Translations under genes and position numbers: made by a program
Notes under the pieces: generated by a model
Databases searched by the model: none
Seen by the model: the letters and a program-made list of their open reading frames with translations, nothing else
Told to the model about the DNA's origin: nothing
Part shown: positions 49,638 through 59,049 of the stretch, in pieces
How the letters are laid out: each line of letters opens with the position of its first letter
How positions within the stretch are numbered: the stretch's first letter is position 1
Source: Saprospiraceae bacterium
Lineage (GTDB): Bacteria > Bacteroidota > Bacteroidia > Chitinophagales > Saprospiraceae
Assembly (NCBI GenBank): GCA_016715465.1
Contig: JADKAA010000029.1
Span: 1,240,001-1,304,000 of the forward strand
Length of the DNA: 64,000 nt
Direction: 5' to 3'

Positions 49638-50590
49638 GGCAGCTGACGATTATATTATGTCTGGTGGCTTTGGTGATGGTTAAGGGTAATTCACAGCAGG
49701 AACTGATGTCCACACAGTTTATGTACAATAAAATGTCTATTAATCCGGCCTTTGCCGGTCATGAGAAATTCCTTACCTGTACGGCCATGATCAGAGACCA
49801 GTGGAATGGACTGCCGGGCGCACCAAAACAACAGTTGCTCAGCGTTAATCTTCCCAGAATTCAAAACAGATTAGGTCTGGGTTTTAACCTTAAGAACCAA
49901 CAGATAGGCATTTTCAAGCATCTAAGTTTCAGTGGCATTTATTCTTATAAATTCCTGTTGGGAGAATCAGCCTTATTAAGTATGGGAATTGAATTTACAG
50001 GTCGCAATTTTATCGCTGATTTTACCAATCCGCAATTGGTGGCGACCCAGGGTCTTGCCAATGATCCTTCCATACCTAATACAAAACAAAGTATCAATCT
50101 ATTCAATGTGGGATATGGACTTTATTTTTCCGCTGATAAATTCTATATTGGTGCATCTGTACCCCGTTTGATAAAGTCAGACCTAGATTTTGACAATAAC
50201 AATATAGTTACGGAAGAGGTAAGGCATTTATTTTTTATGACAGGTACCGCCTTTCCGGTAAGGAGATATTTGTTCATCCATGCACAGACTTTATTGAAAT
50301 TTAGTGAAAATGCTCCCTTTGATGTAGATTTAAGTCTAAGCGCGACCCTGGATGAAAAATATACAGGGGGCATCAATTACCGACTAGGTGGGGCAAGAGG
50401 GGATATCGGTGAATCCATAGACCTGATGTTTGGCTTTAAAGTCACAGAGGATATGCTTATAGGTTTTTCCAATGACTTTTCGATTTCAAAATTAAGAAGT
50501 TATTCCAACGGCAGCATTGAATTACTCATTCAATATGATTTTGGCAACAAAAAAAACAGGGTCGTGGTAGTTAATCCCAGGTATTTTTAA
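49634..50590 (+). CDS. PorP/SprF family type IX secretion outer-membrane protein (locus B)
   Basis: The protein has 318 residues and a signal peptide ending near KGNSQ. The family start STQFMYNKMSINPAFAGHE, then MIRDQWNGLPGAPKQQ and GLGFNLKNQQIG, are clear. The ATG overlaps the adhesin stop by four bases (ATGA), so translation is probably coupled and the adhesin is the likely cognate cargo. The PD40/OmpA gene follows after one base. The three-gene set resembles SprB-SprF-type loci plus a cell-wall anchor. Confidence 0.93.
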   Translation: MRQLTIILCLVALVMVKGNSQQELMSTQFMYNKMSINPAFAGHEKFLTCTAMIRDQWNGLPGAPKQQLLSVNLPRIQNRLGLGFNLKNQQIGIFKHLSFSGIYSYKFLLGESALLSMGIEFTGRNFIADFTNPQLVATQGLANDPSIPNTKQSINLFNVGYGLYFSADKFYIGASVPRLIKSDLDFDNNNIVTEEVRHLFFMTGTAFPVRRYLFIHAQTLLKFSENAPFDVDLSLSATLDEKYTGGINYRLGGARGDIGESIDLMFGFKVTEDMLIGFSNDFSISKLRSYSNGSIELLIQYDFGNKKNRVVVVNPRYF

Positions 50591-50591
50591 A

Positions 50592-52283
50592 ATGAAGAGA
50601 AAAATCGTCCAACTGCTGTTGATATTAATCCTTCCCTGCGCTGTTTTTGCGCAATGGTTACCGGATACCATTGCCATTGCTAAAGTAAACATCTACAACG
50701 AAGCAAACATCAACACGGACCATCTCGAATTCTGCCCCATTCTTTATAAAGACAATATCCTCATCGTGAGGTCAAATGAAGACGGAGACAAGGATGACCT
50801 TATGGATGATTATTATCTCGACCTTGCCTATGCGGCTAAAAATGCAAAAGGACACTTGTCTAAACAGGCTTATTTGCCTTTCAGTGTAAACAGCAATAAA
50901 CATGAAGGCCAGGCTGCCTATGATGCCACCAATGGCAAATTGTATTTTACAAGGTCATATTACGATGAAGAGCGGGGAACGAACAAGGATACCATCGTAC
51001 TCAAAATATATGAAGCAAGGGAATCTGCCAACTATGCCAATCCAAAAGCACTTTCTTTTTGTAATGATAAGTTCAGTGTGTGCCACCCTACCCTGTTTCG
51101 CAATGGAGATAAGTTGATTTTTTCCAGCAATATGCCAGGTAGTTCCGGAATGGACTTATATATTTCTGAGCAGACATCGGCGATTTGGAGCGAACCAAAA
51201 TCTCTTGGATTTCAGGTTAATTCCATTGCCAATGAAGTATTTCCTTACCTGTATAATGACAGCCTGCTTTTTTTCAGTTCCAACAGAATCGGAGGAGCGG
51301 GTGGACTGGACATCTACTATACCACTTATGCAGATAGCGGCTGGGCACAACCAAGACTGCTTCCTTATCCAATAAATTCCTCCTTTGACGACATTGGCTT
51401 CCTTATCCAGCAGGGCCTGAAAACAGGTTATATGTCATCCAATCGTCCGGGTGGAAAGGGCAAAGACGATATCTATCGGTTTGAGTCTGTGGTTCCTTTG
51501 TTAAAACGAAAAGTGCCTGAAACCGATGTCCGCTGCCAGCTGCTTGTCATTGATAAACTTTCATTTTTACCGCTCAATGGAGCTACTGTCATAATTGATG
51601 CCATTGACATCAACACAAATTTGGAGAATGCGGGGCAACTGGAACTGGTTTCCGGCAGGCAAAAAGGCGAAATTGTCATGAAGATGGTACCTAAAGTCAA
51701 TAAAAGTGATACCCTGGAAAGCGATGAAAATGGCATAATTCAGGTTACCTTGAAAAGATCTTCAAACCATTTAATTCACGCAAATATCACCGGTTATCAA
51801 CAAGAACTTTTGCTGTATAATCCAGGTATTCACGGGGCGGATTTCACTATTGTGGTTAATCCTGTAGAAGATGTAATTCCCGCTGCCGAAGAAATTCCTT
51901 CAAAACCTGGCTTACCGACTGAAATTGGATCTTTAATCATTTTCAACAATATTTACTATGCCTATAACAGCACTTCAATTGCACCGGAAGCTGCTGAAGA
52001 TCTTGATCAACTGATCACAGCCATGACAAATAATCCCACCATGCGCATCCAGCTCTCCTCCCATACCGATGCCAGGGGTAATGCACTGTACAATAAACAG
52101 CTGTCAGAACTCCGTGCAGCGTCTGCCAAAGCTTATGTTGTTTCCAAAGGCATTGACGGCGATCGTATCATTACCCTCGGCTTCGGTGAAACCAGGATCA
52201 GAAATCATTGTCTTGATGGGGTCCAATGCAGTGAAGAAGAACATCTGTACAATCGCCGGACAGAAGTACTGGTCATTGAGTGA
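50592..52283 (+). CDS. PD40/OmpA-domain envelope protein, PorE-like
   Basis: The protein has 563 residues and a signal peptide ending near CAVFAQ. WD40-like PD40 repeats fill about 25-310 (KLIFSSNMPGSSGMDLYIS, LLFFSSNRIGGAGGLDIYY, GYMSSNRPGGKGKDDIY). A carboxypeptidase-regulatory-like unit follows (about 325-425), then a C-terminal OmpA-like peptidoglycan-binding domain (LSSHTDARGNALYN, GFGETR, NRRTEVLV). PorE of T9SS has WD40, CRD and OmpA parts plus TPRs; no TPR is visible here. It would tie the PorP-adhesin complex to the cell wall. It is the last gene of the locus. Confidence 0.87.
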   Translation: MKRKIVQLLLILILPCAVFAQWLPDTIAIAKVNIYNEANINTDHLEFCPILYKDNILIVRSNEDGDKDDLMDDYYLDLAYAAKNAKGHLSKQAYLPFSVNSNKHEGQAAYDATNGKLYFTRSYYDEERGTNKDTIVLKIYEARESANYANPKALSFCNDKFSVCHPTLFRNGDKLIFSSNMPGSSGMDLYISEQTSAIWSEPKSLGFQVNSIANEVFPYLYNDSLLFFSSNRIGGAGGLDIYYTTYADSGWAQPRLLPYPINSSFDDIGFLIQQGLKTGYMSSNRPGGKGKDDIYRFESVVPLLKRKVPETDVRCQLLVIDKLSFLPLNGATVIIDAIDINTNLENAGQLELVSGRQKGEIVMKMVPKVNKSDTLESDENGIIQVTLKRSSNHLIHANITGYQQELLLYNPGIHGADFTIVVNPVEDVIPAAEEIPSKPGLPTEIGSLIIFNNIYYAYNSTSIAPEAAEDLDQLITAMTNNPTMRIQLSSHTDARGNALYNKQLSELRAASAKAYVVSKGIDGDRIITLGFGETRIRNHCLDGVQCSEEEHLYNRRTEVLVIE

Positions 52284-52290
52284 CCCTGAT

Positions 52291-54342
52291 TTACTTTTCG
52301 AAGTAAACCTTGTACCAGAAGTTTGTATTTGATTTTTTTATACGCACAAAATACATCCCCGATGGTATATCCGATACATTGATTTCCCTTCCCGGATTTG
52401 TTATAATTTGTATCAAATGGTAACTGCCATTGTAGATTGCCATCTCAGACGAGCCTTCCAAAGGATTATAAATTTTATCCCCCGCCGGATTTGGATATAA
52501 CAAAGAATGCCGGTTGATTGGCCTGTTTATCCCTGATAAAGTAATCGTCTCAGATTTTGAAGAAATGCAACCGTCCTCATCCTCTCCTAAAAAATAAATA
52601 AAGGTTGACGAACCTGGTATGGGCAACACAAAAATACCTGTGGTATTTTCTTCATATAAGGTATCATTTACAAACATGGCAAACGACCTGAATGGTCCAC
52701 TGACCCTGACAAATGAATCTGTAATTACAAGCTGGGGCACTTCCACCAAAGGACGATAAACTACGGTCAATACACTATCCAAAGTATAACTGCACGAATC
52801 AAGCAGGTAGCTCAGGGTATAAACACCGGCACCGGGAATGGAGACAGGGTCTTGTCCTGTGTAAACAATGGTATCTCCCCTCAGGACTTCGATAATGTCT
52901 GACACTTGTCCGGCGCATAAGTCCAATTGCACTTCTAATGGGCCTAAAACACTCACCTCAATGAAATTTTCATAATCGCAAGGAGGGTCTTCGTTTCCCG
53001 GCGGTACTATGACACAGCCGGTCTGCGTACACCCTGTATTCTGGTCAGTGACCAAATAGGTATATTGTCCAGCGGCATATCCGGCAGCTGGTAATGCGCC
53101 GTTTATCTGTATGGCATAATTAGAAGTACTACTGATATTGAAAATAATTTTTCCGTCCATCGCATCCTTGCACGATGGAGGAAATGCAGTGATGCCATCC
53201 AAACTTAAACTACATGCATCTGATATTTTGTAAATCTTTCCTTCACCCAATGCTGCGAGAAAAATTTCTCCTTTGCTGTCTTGTCCAAAGGTGCTCAACT
53301 CCTGAGGGCCAAATTCAGCAAGCTGCTCGCTGTAAGCCGGACCACAACTATTTTTGTGCAGCCGCCATATTTTACCGGAACAAAAATCACCAAAAATATA
53401 ATGCCCGTAGAGATAAGGAACCTCCTCACCGCGGTAAACAAAGCCGCCGGTAATTGAACATCCTTCTCCCCCGCTGTTATTGGCATAAACGAATACAGGA
53501 GGATGAAAATCCGTGGCATTGTCGCAAAGCGCAAATTCATATTTCTCAAATCCTTCAAAACACCTCCAACCGTAATTCAAACCACCTGGTGAACCTGCAA
53601 TCTCCAGGTTGACTTCTTCCCATTTTTTCTGTCCAACATCAGCAATCCAAAGATCCTGGGTTAGTTTATCGAATGAAAATCGCCAGGGATTGCGCAATCC
53701 CATCGACCAAATTTCTCCAAGGGTATCCGGGTTGCCCGCAAAGGGATTGTCCCCGGGAATGAGATAATGTGTCTGATCTGTATCTACGTCAATGCGCAAC
53801 ATTTTACCCAGCCTCTCCTTTGGATTTTGAGACCTGTTTCCAGGGTCACCACCAGAGCCACCATCGCCCAGCGCGATATATAAAAAACCATCCGGCCCAA
53901 AATTGAGATCGCCGGCATTATGGTTGTTGAAAGGTTGTGCCACAGTCATCAATATTTTTTCTGATGCCTTATCCGCAATCGTACTATCGAGCATCGATCT
54001 GGTAAATCTGGAAATTACGGTCTGTCCGTTACCGCCTGTATAATTGACAAAAAAGTGGCCGTTGTCATGATATTCCGGATGAAAAGTAAGCCCAAGTAAA
54101 CCGCGTTCATTTGCTCCGGAATTGACCCTGTCACTGATGTCCAGAAAAATTTTATTTCCGAAAGTGGTAATGGCCTTGACCCTGCCTCCTTTTTCTACCA
54201 CATAAAGTTGATCCCGGTTATCAAAAGCTAGATCGACAGGAATGTTAAACCCTGATGCATAAAGTTGAAGTGCAATTTTATCCTGAGCCGGTAACACTAC
54301 TGACCAAAAAATGATGGCCATAAATAAAATTAAATTTTTCAT
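52291..54342 (-). CDS. Secreted glucose/sorbosone dehydrogenase-like beta-propeller with type A sorting domain
   Basis: The protein has 683 residues and a signal peptide ending near VVLPAQ. A six-bladed PQQ-type sugar dehydrogenase/HHIP-like propeller covers about 20-370 (DLAFDNRDQLYVVEKGG, NHNAGDLNFGPDGFLYIALGDGG, GLRNPWRFSFD, NYGWRCFEG). A SprB-like unit and a beta-sandwich follow, then a T9SS sorting domain (LLYPNPAGDKIYNP). It would act at the surface on sugars or bind them. The C-terminus is convergent with the OmpA gene, 7 bases apart. PQQ dependence cannot be judged by eye. Confidence 0.87.
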   Translation of the reverse strand: MKNLILFMAIIFWSVVLPAQDKIALQLYASGFNIPVDLAFDNRDQLYVVEKGGRVKAITTFGNKIFLDISDRVNSGANERGLLGLTFHPEYHDNGHFFVNYTGGNGQTVISRFTRSMLDSTIADKASEKILMTVAQPFNNHNAGDLNFGPDGFLYIALGDGGSGGDPGNRSQNPKERLGKMLRIDVDTDQTHYLIPGDNPFAGNPDTLGEIWSMGLRNPWRFSFDKLTQDLWIADVGQKKWEEVNLEIAGSPGGLNYGWRCFEGFEKYEFALCDNATDFHPPVFVYANNSGGEGCSITGGFVYRGEEVPYLYGHYIFGDFCSGKIWRLHKNSCGPAYSEQLAEFGPQELSTFGQDSKGEIFLAALGEGKIYKISDACSLSLDGITAFPPSCKDAMDGKIIFNISSTSNYAIQINGALPAAGYAAGQYTYLVTDQNTGCTQTGCVIVPPGNEDPPCDYENFIEVSVLGPLEVQLDLCAGQVSDIIEVLRGDTIVYTGQDPVSIPGAGVYTLSYLLDSCSYTLDSVLTVVYRPLVEVPQLVITDSFVRVSGPFRSFAMFVNDTLYEENTTGIFVLPIPGSSTFIYFLGEDEDGCISSKSETITLSGINRPINRHSLLYPNPAGDKIYNPLEGSSEMAIYNGSYHLIQIITNPGREINVSDIPSGMYFVRIKKSNTNFWYKVYFEK

Positions 54343-54485
54343 GTATAAAATTTATTCTGAAGTAAAAATAACAATTTGTAGTGGATGAAACTTATGAAAT
54401 GTACTATCTTGTCTGCTAAAACAACACCCTAAAATGTCTTTTCCGTTTAAAAATCCTGGTTTTGGATCGTACTGAAAAACTAAAT

Positions 54486-55412
54486 ATGTTTATCAATCGC
54501 CTGAAAAAAGTATTCAGGCACCGGTCAAGGATTGCCCGGAAAATGCAGGTGAGTTGTTACAGGATTTATGACCTGGATATGCCGGAATTCCCACTGTGTA
54601 TTGATTTGTATGAGGACAATGTTTATGTAGCGGAGTATCATCGCAACCACCAATTGGAAGCAGAGGCTCATCAGGTTTGGTTAAACGATTCCGTTTCCTG
54701 TATCGCGGAAGTGACCGGCGCCAATTCTGACAAAATATTTATCAAACAAAGAAAAGTAATAGAAGAAAGAGGACAACAATATACCCGGATGGACCATTCC
54801 GGACACGAAATTGTGATTCAGGAAAATGGTTATAATTTTCTGGTAAATCTGCAGGATTACCTGGATACGGGCTTATTTCTGGATCACAGGATTACCCGTA
54901 AGATGGTTGGAGAAGAAAGTGCCGGAAAAAAAATGTTAAACCTGTTTGCCTACACCGGATCATTTTCAGTGTATGCGGCCATGGGCGGCGCCAGCAAAGT
55001 ACATACGGTTGACCTTTCAAATACATACCTTAACTGGGCTAAAAAGAATTTTCAACTCAACGGTCTTATGCCGGACAATTTTGAATTTTCAAGTGCAGAT
55101 GTGCTTCACTGGTTGCCAACTTGCAAATCGGGACAATACGATCTGGTGGTGTGCGATCCTCCTACATTCAGCAACAGTAAAAAAATGACCACAATCCTGG
55201 ATACTCAGAGAGATCATGTGCGTATCATCAATGAATGCCTGCGCGTGATGACGCCGGGTGGCCATCTTTATTTCAGCACCAATTACCGTAAATTTAAACT
55301 GCAGGAGGCGGAGATTCAAGCGAGTAGTATTACCGACATCACCGCAAAAACCACCCCTTTTGATTTTGAAGGCAAACTGGACAGGTGGTGTTTTTATATC
55401 GTAAAAGATTAA
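54486..55412 (+). CDS. RlmK-type rRNA (guanine-N7) methyltransferase, stand-alone
   Basis: The protein has 308 residues from the ATG at 54486; an in-frame TTG at 54462 is possible. It aligns with the C-terminal RlmK half of E. coli RlmKL: NRLKKVFRHRSR, CYRIYDLDMPEFPL, LVNLQDYLDTGLFLDHR, the SAM-binding LNLFAYTGSFSVYAA, and catalytic DPPTFSNSKKM. RlmK makes m7G2069 in E. coli 23S rRNA. The RlmL half is absent from the adjacent region. The family also contains RlmI-like enzymes, so the target base is uncertain. Confidence 0.87.
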   Translation: MFINRLKKVFRHRSRIARKMQVSCYRIYDLDMPEFPLCIDLYEDNVYVAEYHRNHQLEAEAHQVWLNDSVSCIAEVTGANSDKIFIKQRKVIEERGQQYTRMDHSGHEIVIQENGYNFLVNLQDYLDTGLFLDHRITRKMVGEESAGKKMLNLFAYTGSFSVYAAMGGASKVHTVDLSNTYLNWAKKNFQLNGLMPDNFEFSSADVLHWLPTCKSGQYDLVVCDPPTFSNSKKMTTILDTQRDHVRIINECLRVMTPGGHLYFSTNYRKFKLQEAEIQASSITDITAKTTPFDFEGKLDRWCFYIVKD

Positions 55413-55547
55413 ACAGCCAAAGCATATTTCCACACAAACAATAAGGATTACTTATGCTTTATAAAAAACTCAAAATACGCGTAAGTTTTATACAGGGTTC
55501 GAAAATCAGCCGCTGTTTTGTGTCTGATACTTAAGGTAAAAATATCC

Positions 55548-56664
55548 TCAGGGATTTAAAAATTTGATAATGGCCCTTGCAATGCCTTGCGATGTATTTG
55601 CCTGACCAAGCTGGCTTCGCAACGCAGCGTATAAGTCATTTCTATCCTGTGTATTCATACGATCCAGCTTTTGGAGTTCCACGGTGATTTCATTGGCATT
55701 GCACTTATTCTGGATAAGTTCTGCCACCAGTGGTTTGCCGGAAATAAGGTTTACCAGCGAAATAAAAGGAAGATTCACCAGCCATTTGGCCAGGGCAAAA
55801 GTAAGGAGGCCTGTTTTATAACACACCACCTGAGGTACATTAAATAAGGCAGTCTCCAAAGTTGCCGTTCCGGATGTAACCACGGCAATGCCCGCATGAG
55901 CCAGGATGTCATAATAAGCTCCAGGAATGATGATTACCCTGTCCCTCATATTGGATGGAATGTAGTCATGATAAACAGAAACTTCCAGGTTGTCGGCTTT
56001 GGCTATGACCAATTGATATTTTTCTGACAAAGGTTGAACACCTTCCATCATAACTGGCAATATACGCTGTATTTCCTGCAGCCGGCTCCCGGGCAGAATA
56101 GCAAGGATGGGTTTGACAATTTTCCATTTCGCCTTAAAATTGGCATCCGGAATAAAATGACTCACTTCATCGGCCACCGGGTTCCCATGGTAAAAGGCCG
56201 TAACACCAAATTTTTGATAAAAAGCGACTTCAAAAGGAAGAATACAATACATTTGGTCCACATATTTTTTTACCTCATGAACCCCTGCTTTCATGCCAGG
56301 CCCATACCGTAGGTGAAATGTAATAAACGACTTTAAAGCCTTGTTTCTTTGCCCATTTGGCCATGCGCAGGTTAAAGCCCGGATAGTCTATAAAAATGAC
56401 AACATCCGGCTGGTATTGAATTATGTCCTGTTTTGCTTTCCTGAAAAAAGAAATGATGGTGGACAAATGTTTAACGACTTCGACAAAGCCCATAAATGCC
56501 ATTTCTCTAATGTGTGTTACGGGTTGTTGTGCTGCGGCGGAGATCATGGCATCACCGCCCCAAAACCGAAACCTTGCATATGGATCCTGAATTTTGAGGG
56601 CACGCATGAGTGCAGCACCATGCTTATCTCCAGACGCTTCTCCTGCTATGGCATAATACTTCAT
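55548..56664 (-). CDS. lpxB: Lipid-A-disaccharide synthase, interrupted by a +1 frameshift
   Basis: Repaired length is 371 residues from the ATG at 56664. Motifs are GEASGDKHG near the start, DYPGFNLRMAKWAKKQG, SPTVWAW, LPGSRLQEIQRILPVM and TSGTATLE. The first frame ends at WHESRGS, just past the halfway point. Removing one G from the run of four at 56282-56285 gives WHESRVHEVKKYVDQ, the normal continuation. LpxB joins UDP-diacylglucosamine to lipid X to form the lipid A disaccharide at the inner membrane. The gene is normally required for the outer membrane, so an assembly error is likely. It follows surE and a small membrane protein on one transcript. Confidence 0.88.
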
Positions 56665-56677
56665 CTCCTTTTCAAGA

Positions 56678-56980
56678 TCAGCTAAATAAAATATAATAGT
56701 ATTTATAAATCCAGAACCCAACATACACCAGGGTAGGAAGCACGATGCCCCTCATGGTCTGGTCATACCTGTATTTGCGGCATACCTCAAAAGGTATCAG
56801 GTTGAAACAAATGGCAATGAGTCCAATGGTGCGCATCCTTCGCATCATGGACTCTCCGGTAGCTTCTGCCAAAGTACCTTTTATGGCCATCAACTCAAGG
56901 AGGTTTTCCATTAAATAAAATCCAACTACGGGTAAAATGGCTCCCACAACAAGTCCTGTAATCCATGCATCTTTTTCCAT
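56678..56980 (-). CDS. Small membrane protein between surE and lpxB
   Basis: The protein has 100 residues with three hydrophobic segments (about 8-28, 50-63 and 78-98). No motif is recognised. It starts 2 bases after the surE stop and ends 13 bases before the lpxB ATG, so it is part of one operon. The role is unknown. Confidence 0.7.
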   Translation of the reverse strand: MEKDAWITGLVVGAILPVVGFYLMENLLELMAIKGTLAEATGESMMRRMRTIGLIAICFNLIPFEVCRKYRYDQTMRGIVLPTLVYVGFWIYKYYYILFS

Positions 56981-56982
56981 CC

Positions 56983-57747
56983 CTATACTTCTAAATGTTT
57001 CAATTCTTCAATGGCCGGGTAAATGGTGAGGTCGTGGCCGGAAGGAACCACCGTAACATACTTTTCTTCCAGGTTTCTGATGTCTGCAAGCGGGTTTTCA
57101 TCCATGATGACAAATTTTCCGGTAAGCCAATAATATTTTTCACCCCGGGGATCTGAACCTTCCTGAAATTCTTCGACCCAATTACCTTCTCCCTGCTTAC
57201 AAACCCTAATGCCTTTTATGTCCTTAATTTCCCCTTTGGGTATGTTGACATTTAACAATTTACAACTGATCATCCCTCTTTCCAGCACACCCCGTACAAG
57301 GATTTGAGCAAAGTGCTTTGCCGCTGTGAAATCAGCCTGGAACGAAAAATCAAGCAGTGAAAAACCAATGGAATTTATACCTTCAAGGCTGGCCTCCATG
57401 GCAGCGGACATGGTACCTGAATAAATGATGTTGATCGAGGCGTTTGAACCATGGTTTATGCCACTAACGCACAGATCGATATTCCTGTTTTTTAACAGCA
57501 CATTCTTAGCGAGTTTTACACAATCAACCGGAGTGCCGGAACATTCATAGGCTTCTATACCCTCAAAAACATCCACTTGTCTCAGCCTCAGGGGTTGATT
57601 TAAGGTGATGGCGTGTCCCTGACCAGATTGGGGTTTGTCGGGTGCCACCACCACTACTTCCCCGAATTTGGCAGCCACCTCTACCAGATTTCGAATACCG
57701 GGTGCAACAATACCGTCGTCATTTGTGACCAAAATCAATGGTTTCAT
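56983..57747 (-). CDS. surE: 5'/3'-nucleotidase SurE
   Basis: The protein has 254 residues. Metal-binding VTNDDGI at the start, GTPVDCVKLA, and SGINHGSNASINIIYSGTM are the SurE signatures. SurE dephosphorylates nucleoside monophosphates and is linked to stationary-phase survival. It is first in the surE - membrane protein - lpxB operon, with a -7 element 18 bases upstream. The start is ATG at 57747. Confidence 0.95.
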   Translation of the reverse strand: MKPLILVTNDDGIVAPGIRNLVEVAAKFGEVVVVAPDKPQSGQGHAITLNQPLRLRQVDVFEGIEAYECSGTPVDCVKLAKNVLLKNRNIDLCVSGINHGSNASINIIYSGTMSAAMEASLEGINSIGFSLLDFSFQADFTAAKHFAQILVRGVLERGMISCKLLNVNIPKGEIKDIKGIRVCKQGEGNWVEEFQEGSDPRGEKYYWLTGKFVIMDENPLADIRNLEEKYVTVVPSGHDLTIYPAIEELKHLEV

Positions 57748-57764
57748 ACCTTTTTGGATTTATG

Positions 57765-57772
57765 CAAAGTTA
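57765..57772 (-). promoter_or_regulatory. Bacteroidota -7 element before surE
   Basis: The minus strand reads TAACTTTG. It would drive surE, the small membrane gene and lpxB. Confidence 0.6.
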
Positions 57773-57866
57773 CATAAAATGCCTCACTTATATTTTTGGA
57801 AGCTGCAGTTAATATCCAATCGAAGATATGCTTTTTATAAAAGTGACAATTTTGTTTGCTTATAAA

Positions 57867-57874
57867 TACCTTTG
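57867..57874 (+). promoter_or_regulatory. Bacteroidota -7 element before hemH
   Basis: TACCTTTG is a full match, 62 bases upstream of the ATG. It is divergent from the surE promoter about 95 bases away. Confidence 0.6.
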
Positions 57875-57935
57875 CGCCATTAATGAATCCAATGTAAACC
57901 ACTTCACCATTACATTGTTGTACAAAAAAAGGCGC

Positions 57936-58968
57936 ATGACACAAGGAAAAACAGGAGTATTATTGGTCAACCTGGGCACACCGGACGATGCTACCCGGTC
58001 GGCCGTTTACAGGTATCTTAAACAATTTTTACTAGACAGAAGGGTTATCGACATACCCTGGTTGGCCAGACAGTTACTTGTGCGTGGCATCATTGCCCCT
58101 TTCCGGTCAAAAAGTTCAGCAAAACTGTACCGCATGCTGTGGACTAAAGAAGGCAGTCCAATTAAAATTTATGGATATAGCCTTACCCATAAACTGCGCA
58201 AAGTTTTGGGGGCCTTCTTATGCGGTTGAAATTGCCATGAGGTATCAGCAACCCTCCATTGAAAGTAAACTACGTTCATTAGTCTATGAAAACAAGGTTA
58301 CAGAATTGATCGTAATACCACTTTTTCCGCAATATGCCTCTGCAACCACAGGCTCTGTCCATGATGAGGTAATGCGCGTCCTCCGGCAATGGGAGGTCAT
58401 ACCAAAACTGACCCTGGTCAACGCTTATGCCAAAAACAAAAAAATGATCGACGTCTTTGTGGCCAATGCCAAAAAACACGACCTCAACATCTATGACCAT
58501 TTTGTTTTCAGCTTCCATGGAGTTCCTCAGCGACACGTTCGAAAAAGTGATCTTAGCGGAACACATTGCCTGAAAGTGAATAATTGCTGCCGAATAAAAT
58601 GTGAAGCCAATCAGTACTGCTATTCTGCTCAGTGTCATCAGACGGCGCTGGCCATTGCCGACCGCCTTGGCTTACATGAAAATCAATTTTCCATCTCCTT
58701 CCAATCCAGATTGGGCAGAGACCCCTGGTTGCAACCCTATACCGATCAAACTTTATCTGAAAAACTAAAACAGGGAAATAAAAATATTCTGGTTTTTAGC
58801 CCCGCCTTTGTGGCCGATTGCCTGGAAACGACAATAGAAATCGGGCATGAATACAAGGAAAACTTTATGCATGATGGTGGGGAAAGACTAGATCTGGTGG
58901 AAAGCCTCAACGACAGCGATGGGTGGGTGGATGCCCTTGCTGAGATGGTCATAAAAAAAGGCAGCTGA
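57936..58968 (+). CDS. hemH: Ferrochelatase, interrupted by a +1 frameshift
   Basis: Repaired length is 343 residues from the ATG at 57936. GVLLVNLGTPD opens the protein, FSFHGVPQRH holds the metal-site histidine, and SFQSRLGRDPWLQPYTD and VFSPAFVADCLETTIEI close the active site. The first frame ends at LGAFLCG. Removing one G from the run of five at 58208-58212 gives KVLGPSYAVEIAMRY. HemH inserts Fe2+ into protoporphyrin IX. The segment after the active-site His carries six Cys within about 23 residues (CLKVNNCCRIKC then CYSAQC), possibly an Fe-S site. The gene has its own promoter and a terminator whose left arm overlaps its last codons. Confidence 0.9.
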
Positions 58969-58985
58969 AACAACTGCCTTTAAAA
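58953..58985. terminator. Bidirectional hairpin between hemH and the CBM48-HhH gene
   Basis: AAAGGCAG (58957-58964) pairs with CTGCCTTT (58974-58981). The hemH stop lies in the loop. An A run on the left makes it a terminator for the minus-strand gene too. Confidence 0.7.
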
Positions 58986-59049
58986 ATATCCCTTGTAAAT
59001 GATGCCGGAAAATCACCCGACAATATCTTGGAGCAGTACCCTATGGTAT

